Shown in pieces: positions 12,100 to 22,672 of a stretch of DNA of 47,847 bases (its first letter is position 1; each line of letters starts with the position of its first letter). Source of the stretch: Gnetum montanum (taxonomy: Eukaryota; Streptophyta; Gnetopsida; Gnetales; Gnetaceae); contig MNCI01014252.1 of the NCBI GenBank assembly GCA_015680685.1, forward strand, positions 5,697 through 53,543, read 5' to 3'. The notes beneath the pieces were generated by a model. The model was not told where the DNA came from and made no database searches. It worked only from the letters and a program-made list of their open reading frames with translations. A program made the translations under genes and the position numbers.

Positions 12100-12538
12100 C
12101 CTATTTACAGGACCAATAAATGACCAACTTCTTGCAGAAACAACATGGTACAATAGCATCCTCGCTTACCTTCTCACACAAGAGATGCCACAAGGTCTAA
12201 ACTTTAGAAAGAAATAATAGTTTCTTCATCAAGCAAAGTACTTCATGGAAATCGATGGACACCTTTATAAGATGTGCACTGATGGCCTAGTTTGTTGGTA
12301 TGTCCCTAATCCGAATGAACTACATGTTCTCTAGGATGACAAAGATCCTTGTAGATGTCACTATGCATGGAGATGCATGATCATAAAAATCCTAATGGTA
12401 GAATACTATTTGTCCACAATGTTTAGGAATGTCCACCAATTTGTTTGATCTTGACAACATTATCAACAAGATGGTGGGATGACCACACAAATGAAGGATC
12501 CTCAATAGTAGATTCAACCACTAGAATCCTTTGACATA
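12100..12538 (+). pseudogene. Integrase relic of element B, first part
   Basis: The zinc-binding region lies near 12350-12480 (CRCHYAWRCMIIKIL, then HQFV). The frame runs to PFDI at 12538, where element C is inserted just before the first catalytic Asp block. The gene resumes at 19663. The target duplication ACATA occupies 12534-12538. Confidence 0.8.
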
Positions 12539-13378
12539 TGATGGGATGTGATATCGCAGCCATCGTGATATTGCATCGCTCACAATATCGCGTATGTGAT
12601 ATCACGTCTTCCCCTACAATATTGCATACGCGATATCGTGGTGCACCATCATATCTATAAATAAGAGGTGGCTCTCCCTTGTTTTCAATTTTAGGCCTAG
12701 ACCGTAGGGAAATTTTGGTAGTTTTTCTACTCCAGAGATAGATTAATTTCCATGTGCCTAGAGTAGAAACTCCAGAGTGTACAGATCTTTATTCGAGCAA
12801 ACATTATACCTAAACACAAGTTTGTGTACAACAATAAAGATGAGCTTCTTAGATAAACCTTGTAGTGCACAGAATAGGCTACTTAAGATTTTATTTATTA
12901 TTATTTATTATTCATTATTTACATGCTTTCCTAGTTATTAAATCTTTCTCAACCCTTCTCTCCTAGTTAAGTGCCTCAATATGACCATTTTGAGCACGTG
13001 TGTTACACTTGGTGATCCCAGCAATGATTAGCATTTGGTAACCAAGGTTGCATCGGTTCAGGGTGTGTACGGTAAGTGAGAACAAATGCTGACACTAGGT
13101 TAATTTAGACTTAGTTCATCAGTTAAAGTTAGTAATTAGTCTCTCTACCCTTTAGCTCATTAGCATAGAAGACAAAAACATAAAAAGACATAAAAATCAT
13201 ATACCTCAGACTTAACCATACACCATGACAACTACAAGTAAGTCTGGGAAGATAATGAATGATTAATCCTAAGTGTTCCATGAGGTTTGTAGGCACTTAG
13301 TCTATGAAGTTTGACTAGATCACGCATGCTACGCTCATATTCGTATAGTTGAGTGTAGGGGTATCTCACCACTCATCA
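12539..13378 (+). repeat. 5' LTR of element C (840 bp)
   Basis: Starts TGATGGGATG, ends CACTCATCA. TATAAATA is at 12656 and AATAAA at 12833. The U3 holds six GATATC-like hexamers (12550, 12567, 12584, 12598, 12618, 12632). Bases 12887-13152 are identical, by direct reading, to 19167-19432 in the 3' LTR, while the parts on either side differ at roughly one base in ten. Confidence 0.93.
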
Positions 13379-13379
13379 T

Positions 13380-13397
13380 TGGCACTGTTGCTGAGGA
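13380..13397 (+). other. Primer-binding site of C, tRNA-Asp type
   Basis: TGGCACTGTTGCTGAGGA, one base after the LTR. The three CpG sites of the expected motif have become CA, TG and TG, with one further G to A change. It is the best preserved copy in the window. Confidence 0.85.
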
Positions 13398-13522
13398 CTA
13401 AGTGTTTGTGCGCTAAGTAGAACATAGGATATCACTCACATTGTTGGGAGCTTAAACAAACCTTAAGGTTAATTTAAAAGAAAAATTATATAAATCGTTA
13501 ATTATCACATCAATAAATAACA

Positions 13523-15880
13523 ATGTCTTCTTCTTCTAATAAAAGTAATACACCACCTAGGGATAATACACGAAACATTCGGCAGTCAAAAACACATAAC
13601 CAAAATCCACCAATTTCTCAACAATACCAAGTGATATATACTCATCCTGATGAGTACATAATAGACTTTACCTTTATCCTCCATTAAGATGAATAGTTGC
13701 ACTGGAGATATTTGCAAGGTAACATAGTGTTACCTCTAGATCAAGTAGTCCCAAACATTCTTCTTCATGCTCTTACACAAATAGGCATGATGGAATTCTA
13801 CACTAAATACATTGTAGGAGATTTTGATACAAGGGATTATCATCCCATAGCATTGCAACATATGAGGGACTCAAGGCAGAAGAGCCAACATACACTGTTG
13901 AAGGGCAAAGGGGTCCCACATGTCCTTAGTGAAATCGGAGATGATGAACCCATTATAACATGTTCTCTATCAAATGATGTTTCCCCTCCTAATGATGTTG
14001 AGGAGGTGGGGTATCAGAACCTACACTCCACGATACATAACACTGGTTCTAATCTTCATGAATGCCAACTATTCACAGAGGGAACAACAACATATGAAAA
14101 GGATGAGCACTTATATTTTCATCATGATCAAGCTCGTAGTAGCTAAAGAGAAGGTAAGAAGCATCATCATGGTGATGGTTCTCCTTCCTCTTCCCCTTCA
14201 TCACATCACTCACCCTCTCCTTCCACATCTAGGTGCATCCACCAAGAACATAATGGTGAGGATAGAGGTAGGCAAAATGAGAGACCTCAACCAGAGAGTC
14301 AAGAGAGAGGACAAGGTCATGAACGAAGAGAAAGTAGGGAACAATGAAGACATCACAGGAATCATGAAGGAGATGATCATGACAAGACCCTACTTTCCAC
14401 TTGAAGTATGCTTGATGTAATAGAGGCAATAAGAATTCCAACAAGGCATCAAGAGGATAGTCGAATCAAGTGCTTAGACATGAATAATATCCCACGCTTT
14501 GAAGGGGGATACAATGCAGATCTACAACATCATTTACAAGCATTCCATGATTCCTGTGCCTTGAAAAACATAGAAAATGAGTGGCAAAAACTTAAGTTGT
14601 TTCCCAAGATACTCATCAAGGAAGCAAAGGGTTGGTATTGATCCTTAGAGCCAGAAACCATCAGGAGGTGGAGTACGATGTTTGAACTCTTCAACAATAA
14701 ATATCAAACATACTCCAGAGTGTCTAATTTGCATAAGCAAATCTGAGAATGGAAGCAAGGTACTCATGAACCCTTGGATGCTACCATGGGCTACTAGTAC
14801 TCATTGTTACATTGTTGCCTAGGCCATGGATATCCACAATGGGACCAACTTTTCCACATCATAGATGGGCTAAGGCATGAGACTAGAAGAACTCTTAGGA
14901 CTTATGCCCAAGGGAGAATATCAAAACCTAGAGCCCATGAAGTTCAGCACTTGTTGGAGCAAGTAGCCAAAGAAGAAGATGAGCCATGAAAAAGAGAGAG
15001 TGTAGAAAAATATAATTGTGATCCTTCCCTTCGAAAGAACTGAGTGAGATTTTGTGATGAGGAGGATGAGTCACCACTCGAAGAGTTGGTGAACAAAAAA
15101 ACCTTGCCAATTCAAAAACTAACAACAGAAGTATCGACTAAGGTGGATCAATTGTGGGATTCCTTAGACTCTAGACTTGAAACTATCTTGAAAATCATAG
15201 AAGAGTCTAAGCTGGAACAAAGTAGTGACAAAGGTAAGAAAAAGTGGAGTGATTCAGCCACTGCACATAACAAGGGTAAGGGAAAAATTACTATCTCCGA
15301 TGAGGTTGTGGACCTAGACACAGATGATGAAGGTGGATGTGAGATCTGCCAATATGACCATCCTAAGGAATTTTGTTCAATCATATCACATCTACAAGAG
15401 TCTGGGGTATATGCACTTAACCTGAGACTGAACAAACTGCAAACACCCTGAAGGTTACCTTATCCCCAAGGTAACCTAAGGCAGTTCCACCAACTGTTAA
15501 CGTACTATCCAAGTGAAACTTCACCATAACCCATCGAACAGCATCATCAGTGGCAATACCCATAGTCATGGGGGATGGCACCATCGACACAAAAATACCC
15601 TTACCGGCAACCCGATCCATATGGTTATTATGTGCAGCAACTAGTTTCTCCAAGTGACTCTATGGGTCATACAACTTCCCAACATCACTACCAAGTTTAA
15701 GAGTACTTTACGTGGAGTCCTTCTCTTCCAAAAGACATCCCACATTCATCCCATCCTCTAACTCCATCTGCACCTCTTCCACCTATAGTTCCCATACCTC
15801 TTGCTCCAACAATGCAAGGGGAACTCCCCACTCAACTACAGCAACGTAATGTTGCAAGAGCTATAAACATTTAACCTACT
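13523..15880 (+). pseudogene. gag: gag relic of element C
   Basis: The best preserved gag here. ATG at 13523 (MSSSSN), N-terminal signature VIYTHPDEYI near 13633, then a long open stretch 13697-14146. The Retrotrans_gag core lies at about 14480-14990 (IPRFEGGYNADLQHHLQAF, LFPKILIKEAKGWY, YAQGRISKPRAH). An acidic linker with YDHP leads to a zinc knuckle at 15338-15376, CEICQYDHPKEFC: CX2CX3HX4C, the short-spaced form usual for plant Athila/Tat Gag. A proline-rich tail follows. A few stops and frameshifts remain. Since C has no pol, Gag and protease were probably all that it encoded. Confidence 0.85.
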
Positions 15881-16069
15881 ACTAGTTCTAAAAATTGTAA
15901 AAAGAGAATACATTTCTTTAGAACCAAAATAACAGACAAGCTCTCGCAACAACAAGTAGTTGATTCTATGTACACTCCTCCACCATCCAAGACTTCAGAG
16001 CACCCTTTAGTCCAACAATAGAGCTATATGCATACGATTATGTTAACACATATCGTAACTAACTAGATC

Positions 16070-16675
16070 AAGGTAGGCCACCTTCCTAGGAAACTTTCTT
16101 ATCTTGGAAGCCCCTTAATCTATCTACAAGTCATCGAGAATGCACTACATAAGGCTCTTCTTAACTTAGGTACTAGAGTTAACTTAATTTCATGAGAAAT
16201 GTATCAAGCCTGGAACCTGCCCCAACTCAAGAAGAGAAACATTTAACTATAGGTGGTTGACCAGTCCATAACCATTCCCTTAGGATTGGTGGAGGACATT
16301 ATTACCATTGTGTATGGGTGGTCATACCCAGCTAACTTCCTGATGATAGAAGTCAACAGTGACAACAAGGCCTTCCCAATTATAGTGGGAAGGCCATGGC
16401 TAAGTACAATAGATGTCTACCTAGGGATACGCAATCTTTCCTTGGATATATCTAAGGTAAACATTTATAAAAAGATCGAGAAGAAGAGAGTTCCATGCAT
16501 CACATATAGTGACTCAGAGGGTGATGACATGGAAGAATGCTTAGCATCTCTTCCATGTAATCGGTGTGCCCAAGAAACACAAATTCAAAGGTGCCTGTAT
16601 GTAGGAACCACACCAGTAGTAGACACCTTGTGCTTGACAGTTACTAGAAAGAGCAACCTAATATGCATGAAATAA
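16070..16675 (+). pseudogene. Protease relic of element C
   Basis: The active-site block reads ALLNLGTRVNLIS. The catalytic Asp codon is AAC (16163-16165), giving Asn, so the enzyme would be dead. The open frame 16253-16675 contains DQSITIPLGLVEDIITIVYG, FPIIVGRPWLSTIDV and the downstream linker with CNRCAQETQIQRC. It is the cleanest copy of the flap-proximal GRPWLSTID block in the window. The frame runs into the deletion joint near 16800. Confidence 0.8.
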
Positions 16676-16789
16676 GTTGGGGGGAACAACTCATGCTAAG
16701 AACAAAGGCATAGATACATTGGAATATGAGCATCACCAACTTCCACCTCTTAATCTGAGAACATCAACAAGGAGAAGTTGGGCACTTTT

Positions 16790-16810
16790 ACAAAATTCAA
16801 ATAGATGTTC
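16790..16810. other. Deletion joint removing RT, RNase H and integrase in C
   Basis: Up to GGAGAAGTTG (about 16780) the sequence follows the protease-RT linker of E (near 38685). From TTCATTATTTCAGATCT (16808) it follows the end of pol in E (41555). The roughly 2.8 kb between these points in E is absent. The joint can be placed to within about 20 bases. Confidence 0.8.
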
Positions 16811-16835
16811 ATTATTTCAGATCTTTCCCTTGCAA

Positions 16836-16849
16836 TTTAGTCATGGGGG
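16836..16849 (+). other. Central purine tract of C (end of pol)
   Basis: TTTAGTCATGGGGG, followed by AGGTGGCC. The same 14 bases recur at 18869-18882 directly before the 3' LTR. Related motifs mark the end of pol in B (20588), D (30537) and E (41586). It may act as a second plus-strand primer. Confidence 0.6.
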
Positions 16850-16884
16850 AGGTGGCCACCTATTCTGATCATTGGAGGCCCTCA

Positions 16885-17110
16885 GTTCCTTTTACTTTTT
16901 ATTTTACACATTTTTTTTTACAAGTTTTTGTTTTACACATTTTTTTTTACATGTTTTTGTTTTACACATTTTTGTTTTACACATTTTTGTTTTACAAGTT
17001 TTTATTTTACATGTTTTGTTTTATGCATTTTAGTTTTACAAGTTTTTGTTTTACATGTTTTTGTTTTGCAAATTTCTTTAACTTTTCTTGTTTTTTTTTT
17101 TACAACATCA
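16885..17110 (+). repeat. T-rich tandem repeat after the pol end of C
   Basis: About a dozen imperfect copies of a 15-17 base unit of the form TTTTTGTTTTACACA, with variants ACAAG, ACATG and GCAAA, then a T run. D (30590-30700) and E (41640-41700) have only two to four such units at the same place, so the array grew in C. The open frames across it are low-complexity Phe/Tyr/Cys strings and not genes. Confidence 0.8.
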
Positions 17111-18868
17111 TTATACTTTTTCATTTTTTTTATGAGTGTGTGTGTGTGTTTTACCCATCTTGTAAGTTTGTCACCCAATAAGTGTTCTTTATGATCGTAT
17201 GAACTATTTTTCCATTGATTGCTAATGTTTGGTTTTTACCTTTAAGTTATGATGTTGATACTAAGGTATTTTCTTTTGATATGGCAGGCAATGAGTCCAC
17301 TTCATCCATTCATCCACAAGTTCTATGGTCTCTCTTTTCTTGGAAATATACAATCTTTTTCTAATAAGAACTCTAACGAATTGGAAACTAGGTATTTCTC
17401 AAACTAAAGAAGGACTCAAGGATTGAAAAGGGTGTGACTTCAAGGGAACTTGATGCATTTGTGTTGGCCATTCTCTTGGGTTCTTGGATGTTTTCTTCTT
17501 AAGTTTTCTTACCATTCTAATGTCACCCAATTATCGGAAGCTAAGGCAATAAAAATAAGAAGTATTTGCATGGTGTGGTTCTCACGCATAAAAAAAGAAA
17601 AAAAAAAGAGAAAAGAAAGAAAGTGAGAATTCAAAGCACACCCCTTTGAAAAAATAATTTCTTGGGCTACAAGCACTAGTTATGGAACTAAGAATGTTCC
17701 CTCTAACTAAGGCCCTTCTCACTTTCCCTTCTCTCCTTATTTGTTTCTTCAAAATTGTGGTGGCTCTTGGGGAAGGCATTCTTGTTATTCAAGTGGATGG
17801 ATTGGCCAAATGCATTGATGTGAAGTCACTGAATGTGGTTGGTTTGAGGTTGGAGTTGGAATGAGATTTACCAAGTCACATTAATCATGAAACACACAAG
17901 GGCATGTACACCACCTTGTTCTTGGGATTCCATTCCATTCTCTTCTCTCCATCCTTCTATCCATTATTCACCTCATTGCCAATTGTATCATTAGTGTATA
18001 TTTTGTTAGATACATCGTTTTTGTTTTGGTAAATTTTTACAGTTAAGACTTTAACTCTTGTTCCAAAGGACATTTTCAGAGCCTACAGACTCTTCGAATG
18101 TGGGTTTCTCAGGGCATTAAGGGCATGAGCCTACTTTGGGGAGGACCCACTAACATTCCTATTTGGTGCACTAGTTACATTCTTTTCTTGAACATTTTGC
18201 AATTAATTTTATTTTTTTCATTTCCATCTTGACATCCATTTCATCGATGTCCTAGTTGTCTCTTTTTATCCATCCTTCTTCTTCCTTTTCTTTCTTCATT
18301 CTCTCGCTACTGAAGGTTCACGATTAGTCATGGGGTACGAGGCTCAATTTTTTTCAATTTTCTCCTAACCCCTACATCTTCGGTAGCCATCATTTATATA
18401 TCTCCAGACCCATATCAGCCATACCATAACCCAGCCAATGGACCTTTCACCGCAACAAGGTATCAACTGCATTGAAATTCAATTACCCTTGCTAATACAA
18501 GACTATGTTGTATGTGCATATGACGATCATGCAACAACAGATTGGATCTGGAGGGGGCACTTCAAATAGATCGGTGCTGAAGTAGCTTTGCAAGGAACAA
18601 GATCGATGATGCACTTATGGATGGACAATGAAAGGTGCAATCTTGGCATTGATAGCAGCAACACTTCTTTTCTCTCTCTCTTCCTTTCTCAACTACCAAA
18701 TAAGGCCTAATGTCAATGTAATAAGGTGTTCACCCTTGTTTTCATGAACACTAGTTTGTTGTGTCTTGTAATGATGATTTGTTCATATGTCATCTCATTA
18801 GTTTCATTTGAGTCAATAATCTCATACCTTCTCAATATTATTGTAAGAAACCCGAGCATAAGTTTTCA
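17111..18868 (+). other. 3' non-coding region of element C
   Basis: No open frame worth calling. It holds blocks shared with B, D and E: TCTATGGTCTC near 17320, a 26-base block at 17665-17690 identical in B and D, and GCCTACTTTGGGGAGGACCC near 18130. A third G-rich motif is at 18324-18335 (TTAGTCATGGGG). At 18460-18519 lies the 60-base GT...AG-like module, here ending AT. The non-coding 3' part of this family thus looks selected or at least slowly changing. Confidence 0.65.
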
Positions 18869-18882
18869 TTTAGTCATGGGGG
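18869..18882 (+). other. Polypurine tract of C
   Basis: TTTAGTCATGGGGG, two bases (TA) before the 3' LTR at 18885. In LTR elements this tract primes plus-strand synthesis. D (32494-32507) and E (43502-43515) have the same motif with one or two changes. Confidence 0.8.
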
Positions 18883-18884
18883 TA

Positions 18885-19662
18885 TGATGCGACATGGTAT
18901 CACATGGGCCACAATATCACATGCACCGTCATATCTATAAATAAGAGGTGGCTCTCCATTTTTTTCAATTCTAAGCCTATACCGTAGGGAAACTCTAGCA
19001 AGTTTTCCACTCCAGAGATAGATTAATTTTGATGTGCCTGTAGTAGGAACTCCAGAGTGAACGGATCTTTATTCGAGTAGGCATTGTACCTGAACACAAG
19101 TTTGTGTATGGTAATAAAGACGAGCTTCTTGGATAAACTTTGCAGTGCATGGAATAGGCTAATTAGGATTTTATTTATTATTATTTATTATTCATTATTT
19201 ACATGCTTTCCTAGTTATTAAATCTTTCTCAACCCTTCTCTCCTAGTTAAGTGCCTCAATATGACCATTTTGAGCACGTGTGTTACACTTGGTGATCCCA
19301 GCAATGATTAGCATTTGGTAACCAAGGTTGCATCGGTTCAGGGTGTGTACGGTAAGTGAGAACAAATGCTGACACTAGGTTAATTTAGACTTAGTTCATC
19401 AGTTAAAGTTAGTAATTAGTCTCTCTACCCTTCAACTCATTAGCATAGAAGACAAAACCATAAAAAGACATAAAAATCATATACCTTAGACTTACTTAAC
19501 CATACACCATGACAACTACAAGTAAGTCTAGGAAGACAATGAATGATTAACCATAAGTGTTCCATGAAGCATGTAGGCACTTAGTCTATGGAGTTCGACC
19601 GGATCGCACATGCTACGCTCATATTCATATGGTTGAGTGTAGGGGTATCTTGCCACTCATCA
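18885..19662 (+). repeat. 3' LTR of element C (778 bp)
   Basis: Starts TGATGCGACA, ends CACTCATCA. It is about 60 bases shorter than the 5' LTR because most of the U3 GATATC array is missing. TATAAATA is at 18936 and AATAAA at 19113. The central 266 bases are identical to the 5' LTR. Confidence 0.93.
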
Positions 19663-20500
19663 ACATATAGGACATTGACTTCATTGGTCTCGTCATGTGC
19701 ATGTCTAATGGAAACACATATATTATCATAGTAGTTGACTACTACACCAAATGGTAGAAGCAACAACTGTCACTAACTATACATCATCCACTACTACTAG
19801 ATTTATACAAAAACATGTTGTAAATAGGTTTGGGATGCCACATGTACAAATTTTTTATAATGGAACTTACTTCATAAGTGCCACTTTTTAAAAGCTTATG
19901 CAATTCTTGGGGGTTGAACATAAATTAACAACACTGTATCATCCCCAAGCCAACAATCAAGTAGAGGTAACTAACTAGGAGAACACAAAGATCTTAACAA
20001 GAATCATGAGCAATTATAGGAGAGATTGTAGCACAAAACTCAATGATGCCCTTTGGGCCTACTGATCAACATGGAAACTCCCTATTGGCTACTCTCCCTA
20101 TGAGATAGTGTACAAAAAACTACCAATGCTCCCAATTCGATCTAAGCTTTGTACACTCTCAATAGCCTACAATTTAAATCTTGACCTCAATCTAGCACAA
20201 AGAGAAAGACTGATCAACCTTAATGTGCTAGATGAGAACTAACTAGTGGTTCTATCTTTGAATGAAGTAAACAAGGCATTTAATAAGCAATGTCATGACC
20301 TCAAAATATAGAAAGTGAAATTTCAACCAGGAGATAAGGTTCTCTACTAGAACTCCACACACATATACCAAAAAATAAAGTTCTAAACATTGTGGGAGGG
20401 ACATTATATAATTGATAAAACCTTTCCCTTTGAGTCCATGTTAATCTACAAGCCTAAGAGCCCAAATAAAAAGTATTTGATCAACATCCAATAAGTGAAA
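19663..20500 (+). pseudogene. Integrase relic of element B, second part
   Basis: Begins with the duplicated ACATA and continues the split frame: DIDFIGLVM with the first catalytic Asp, then NTYIIIVVDYYTKW. The second Asp block near 19855 is frameshifted (FFIMELTS in one frame). The Glu block reads NQVEVTN near 19955, so the Glu is kept. The C-terminal part (HEARQGI-like linker and KPKSPNKKYLINIQ) runs to about 20500. The enzyme would have joined cDNA to the genome; frameshifts make it inactive. Confidence 0.82.
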
Positions 20501-20587
20501 CATTTTCTAGAAATAAGACAAGCTAGTGCAACTACCACCTCAACAGATGAACAACCACATTCAATTTTTCAAATCTCCTTCTTTCAA

Positions 20588-20604
20588 CTCAGTCATGGGA
20601 GAGA
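20588..20604 (+). other. Central purine tract of B
   Basis: CTCAGTCATGGGAGAGATGG marks the end of pol, as in C, D and E. Confidence 0.55.
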
Positions 20605-22200
20605 TGGCCATCTATGCTAATCATCCATATGGCCTCTCAGTTTTTCTACTTTTTTTCACATTTTTAAATTTACAAAGTTATTTATTTTACAAATTTTTTA
20701 TTTTATTACATTTTTTTGCACCTTCGTTAGTACATTTGAATCTTTCTTGGATAATCTACACTTTCTTATATATTTTATGTTTTTTTGGTTTGAGTGTGAA
20801 TTTTCATTATTTTTGCTAATAAAAATTCTTTATTACCATAGGAAATAATGCCACTGTTGTTGTTTACTAATGATGATTTGTGCTTAATGTTGTGATTGTT
20901 AGTGTCTAGTCTCTATTTTTGAATTTTGATCTTTGATGACTATGATATGGTTTATTTTTCATAGAACGGGTAGTGAGTCGACATCATGCACCCATCCACA
21001 AACTCTATGGTTTTCCTTGTTTTGGAATTTTAACATCCCTTTCATTAAAAAAAACTTTAAATTAATTGGTATCCTTGCTAGTTTCTAAAATTGAAAAGGA
21101 TTCAAAGATTTGTACAGGGTGTGACTTCAAGGATACTCAATACTCTTTGTACTCTTCTAATTACTTGCGTTCATGAGTTTTTTCATTGACTAGTTACTGT
21201 TCCATGTTCCAATAATCGAAAGTCAAATAAAATATTTGCATGGTGTGGTTTCCATCCAAAAAAACAAAACACAAGAAAAAAAACATGATGGAAACTCAAA
21301 GCACATCCCTTAGAAAACTAAATAGGCTACAAGCACTAGTTATGGAACTAGAAAAACATGTTACCCATGCCTGAAGGTCTCCTCTAACTAAGGTCCTATC
21401 TCAGTTTCTACTTCTCTTTTCTTCTCTTTGTGGTATGGTGGTTGTTTATGGGAGTACTCTAGTGTCTCAAGGGGATGGATCAGTCTTGGAATGGCAATGC
21501 AAAGTCACTAAAAGAGGCTAATTTTGGTCTAGACTAAGGATGGATCTTCTCAGGTCATTTTAAACATAGGCTCTACAAGGGACTTCTTATGACCTCAATT
21601 TAGGATTCCATCCCACCTTCTCTGTCATCCATCTATGTTGCCATAACTCATCTCACTACTAGTTTCTATGTTATGTTTGATGTCTTAGTTTGATATGCTA
21701 GAATTCTTGGATAGATTCTTTCTTATTGGTCCTTAACTTTTCATGACCATTAATTGACTGTGGGGACCCACAAACTCCTTAGTTGAGGTTGTGTAAGATC
21801 AAAACGAACATGTCCCTATTATGGGGAGGATCCACTTGCATATCTCTTGGCTTCGTTAGTTAAGTTCCTTACTTTAGACATTGCTACAATCCTATCTTTT
21901 GCATATTTCATTGTGTATCCCACAAAGTGCTCCTTAGACTTCCATAATATTTATTCTCTAGACTATTTTGTCAACTTTCTCAATTTTTTGAACTCTAATA
22001 TCCTCTTCTACTATTTTCATCATGTTCATGGTTTTTTGGGCTTCCATTTGATCCAAATTTCGCTCAAAAAATCCTTGTATTTTGGAAGTTTGACCTATGT
22101 CAATGGAAGTATATTATGGTCAATAGCTGCATTGACTAGGCCTAGTCATTGTAGCCAACCTCATCGATGGAACCTTGTCAACTAGGCCCTATCAACGCAT
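20605..22200 (+). other. 3' non-coding region of element B
   Basis: It follows the same block order as C, D and E: a T-rich stretch (20640-20720), TCTATGGTTTTCC near 21000, the identical 26-base block at 21325-21350, and GGGGAGGATCCACTTGCAT near 21820. No convincing coding frame. The open stretch 21847-22185 is hydrophobic and lacks any recognisable feature. Confidence 0.6.
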
Positions 22201-22230
22201 GTCAAAAATCCTATAAATACCATCACATAC
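22080..22230 (+). promoter_or_regulatory. U3-like segment with TATA box upstream of the B 3' reading frame
   Basis: TATAAATA at 22212-22219 is preceded by AACCTTGTCAACTAGGCCC. The U3 of A has AACCTTGTCGAC and the U3 of B has CAACTAGGCCC, so the segment looks like a piece of U3. Downstream of the TATA box it does not resemble R or U5, so it is not a solo LTR. It sits 460 bases before the extra reading frame, fitting an internal promoter. C, D and E show no such TATA box here. Confidence 0.45.
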
Positions 22231-22611
22231 TTTGAATTTTTTTATTATTTGCTTCATAACACAAGGGGCGTTTTCCATTTTTTAGAGCCCAAAACCTTCC
22301 AGAACCCATAACTTCCCAACCGTTTGTTCAAATTAGTCCATTATTTGATCCTATAGCTATCAGAGGTAAGCTCTTCATTGTGGGGGCCACAAACCTTAAT
22401 ATTTTTGATGAATTTTTTTGACACTTTTTCTAACTCCCCCAAAGGGTTAATAAATACAATGATATGAAACCATCAAATTTTGAGAGTTAGCCTTTCCAAA
22501 ACCCTTTAAAATGACTTATTAACATTACAATACAAATAAAATAAGGATGAAAATTAATTAAATTAGCCATAATCACAACTTAGCCAAGTGTAACTATCCT
22601 AAGAAGATAAG

Positions 22612-22672
22612 GTATCCCAATTGTTTCATGTTACACAACAATTGCTAACTAATGGTCATGTTGTAATTATAG
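22612..22672 (+). other. Candidate mini-intron before the B 3' reading frame
   Basis: AAG|GTATCC...ATTATAG|ATGATG: GT donor at 22612, AG acceptor at 22671-22672, and an ATG directly after. The same module occurs at 32113-32172 (D), 43071-43130 (E) and 18460-18519 (C, acceptor AG changed to AT), each 60-61 bases and each preceded by CATAMYCACAACYTAGCCAA-like sequence. It is short for a plant intron, so splicing is a guess. Confidence 0.4.

Larger units (their letters stand above)
12539..19662 (+). mobile_element. Element C: Athila-like retrotransposon lacking RT, RNase H and integrase, nested in B
   Basis: C has both LTRs, a primer site, gag, protease and a 3' non-coding region with two purine tracts. 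ACATA directly precedes the 5' LTR (12534-12538) and directly follows the 3' LTR (19663-19667), a perfect 5 bp target duplication. The integrase frame of B is split exactly there. About 2.8 kb of pol is missing at about 16800 compared with element E. It is the innermost and therefore youngest layer of the nest. Confidence 0.93.

Noticed and set aside
13974-14420. Second open frame of 148 codons in the gag of C
   Set aside because: It overlaps the true gag frame, is unusually rich in Met and Ile, and has no counterpart in the other elements.
15148-15653. Minus-strand open frames in the gag of C
   Set aside because: They lie opposite the conserved linker and zinc knuckle and reflect the base composition of the sense frame.
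16843-17194. Two long overlapping open frames rich in Phe, Tyr and Cys
   Set aside because: They are translations of the T-rich tandem array. Both frames are open because the array has no A-rich stops, not because a protein is encoded.
22080-22330. Solo LTR nested in B
   Set aside because: The U3-like words and TATA box are not followed by R-U5 blocks (no GATCTTTATT, no AATAAA at the right distance, no CTCATCA end), and no target duplication was seen.
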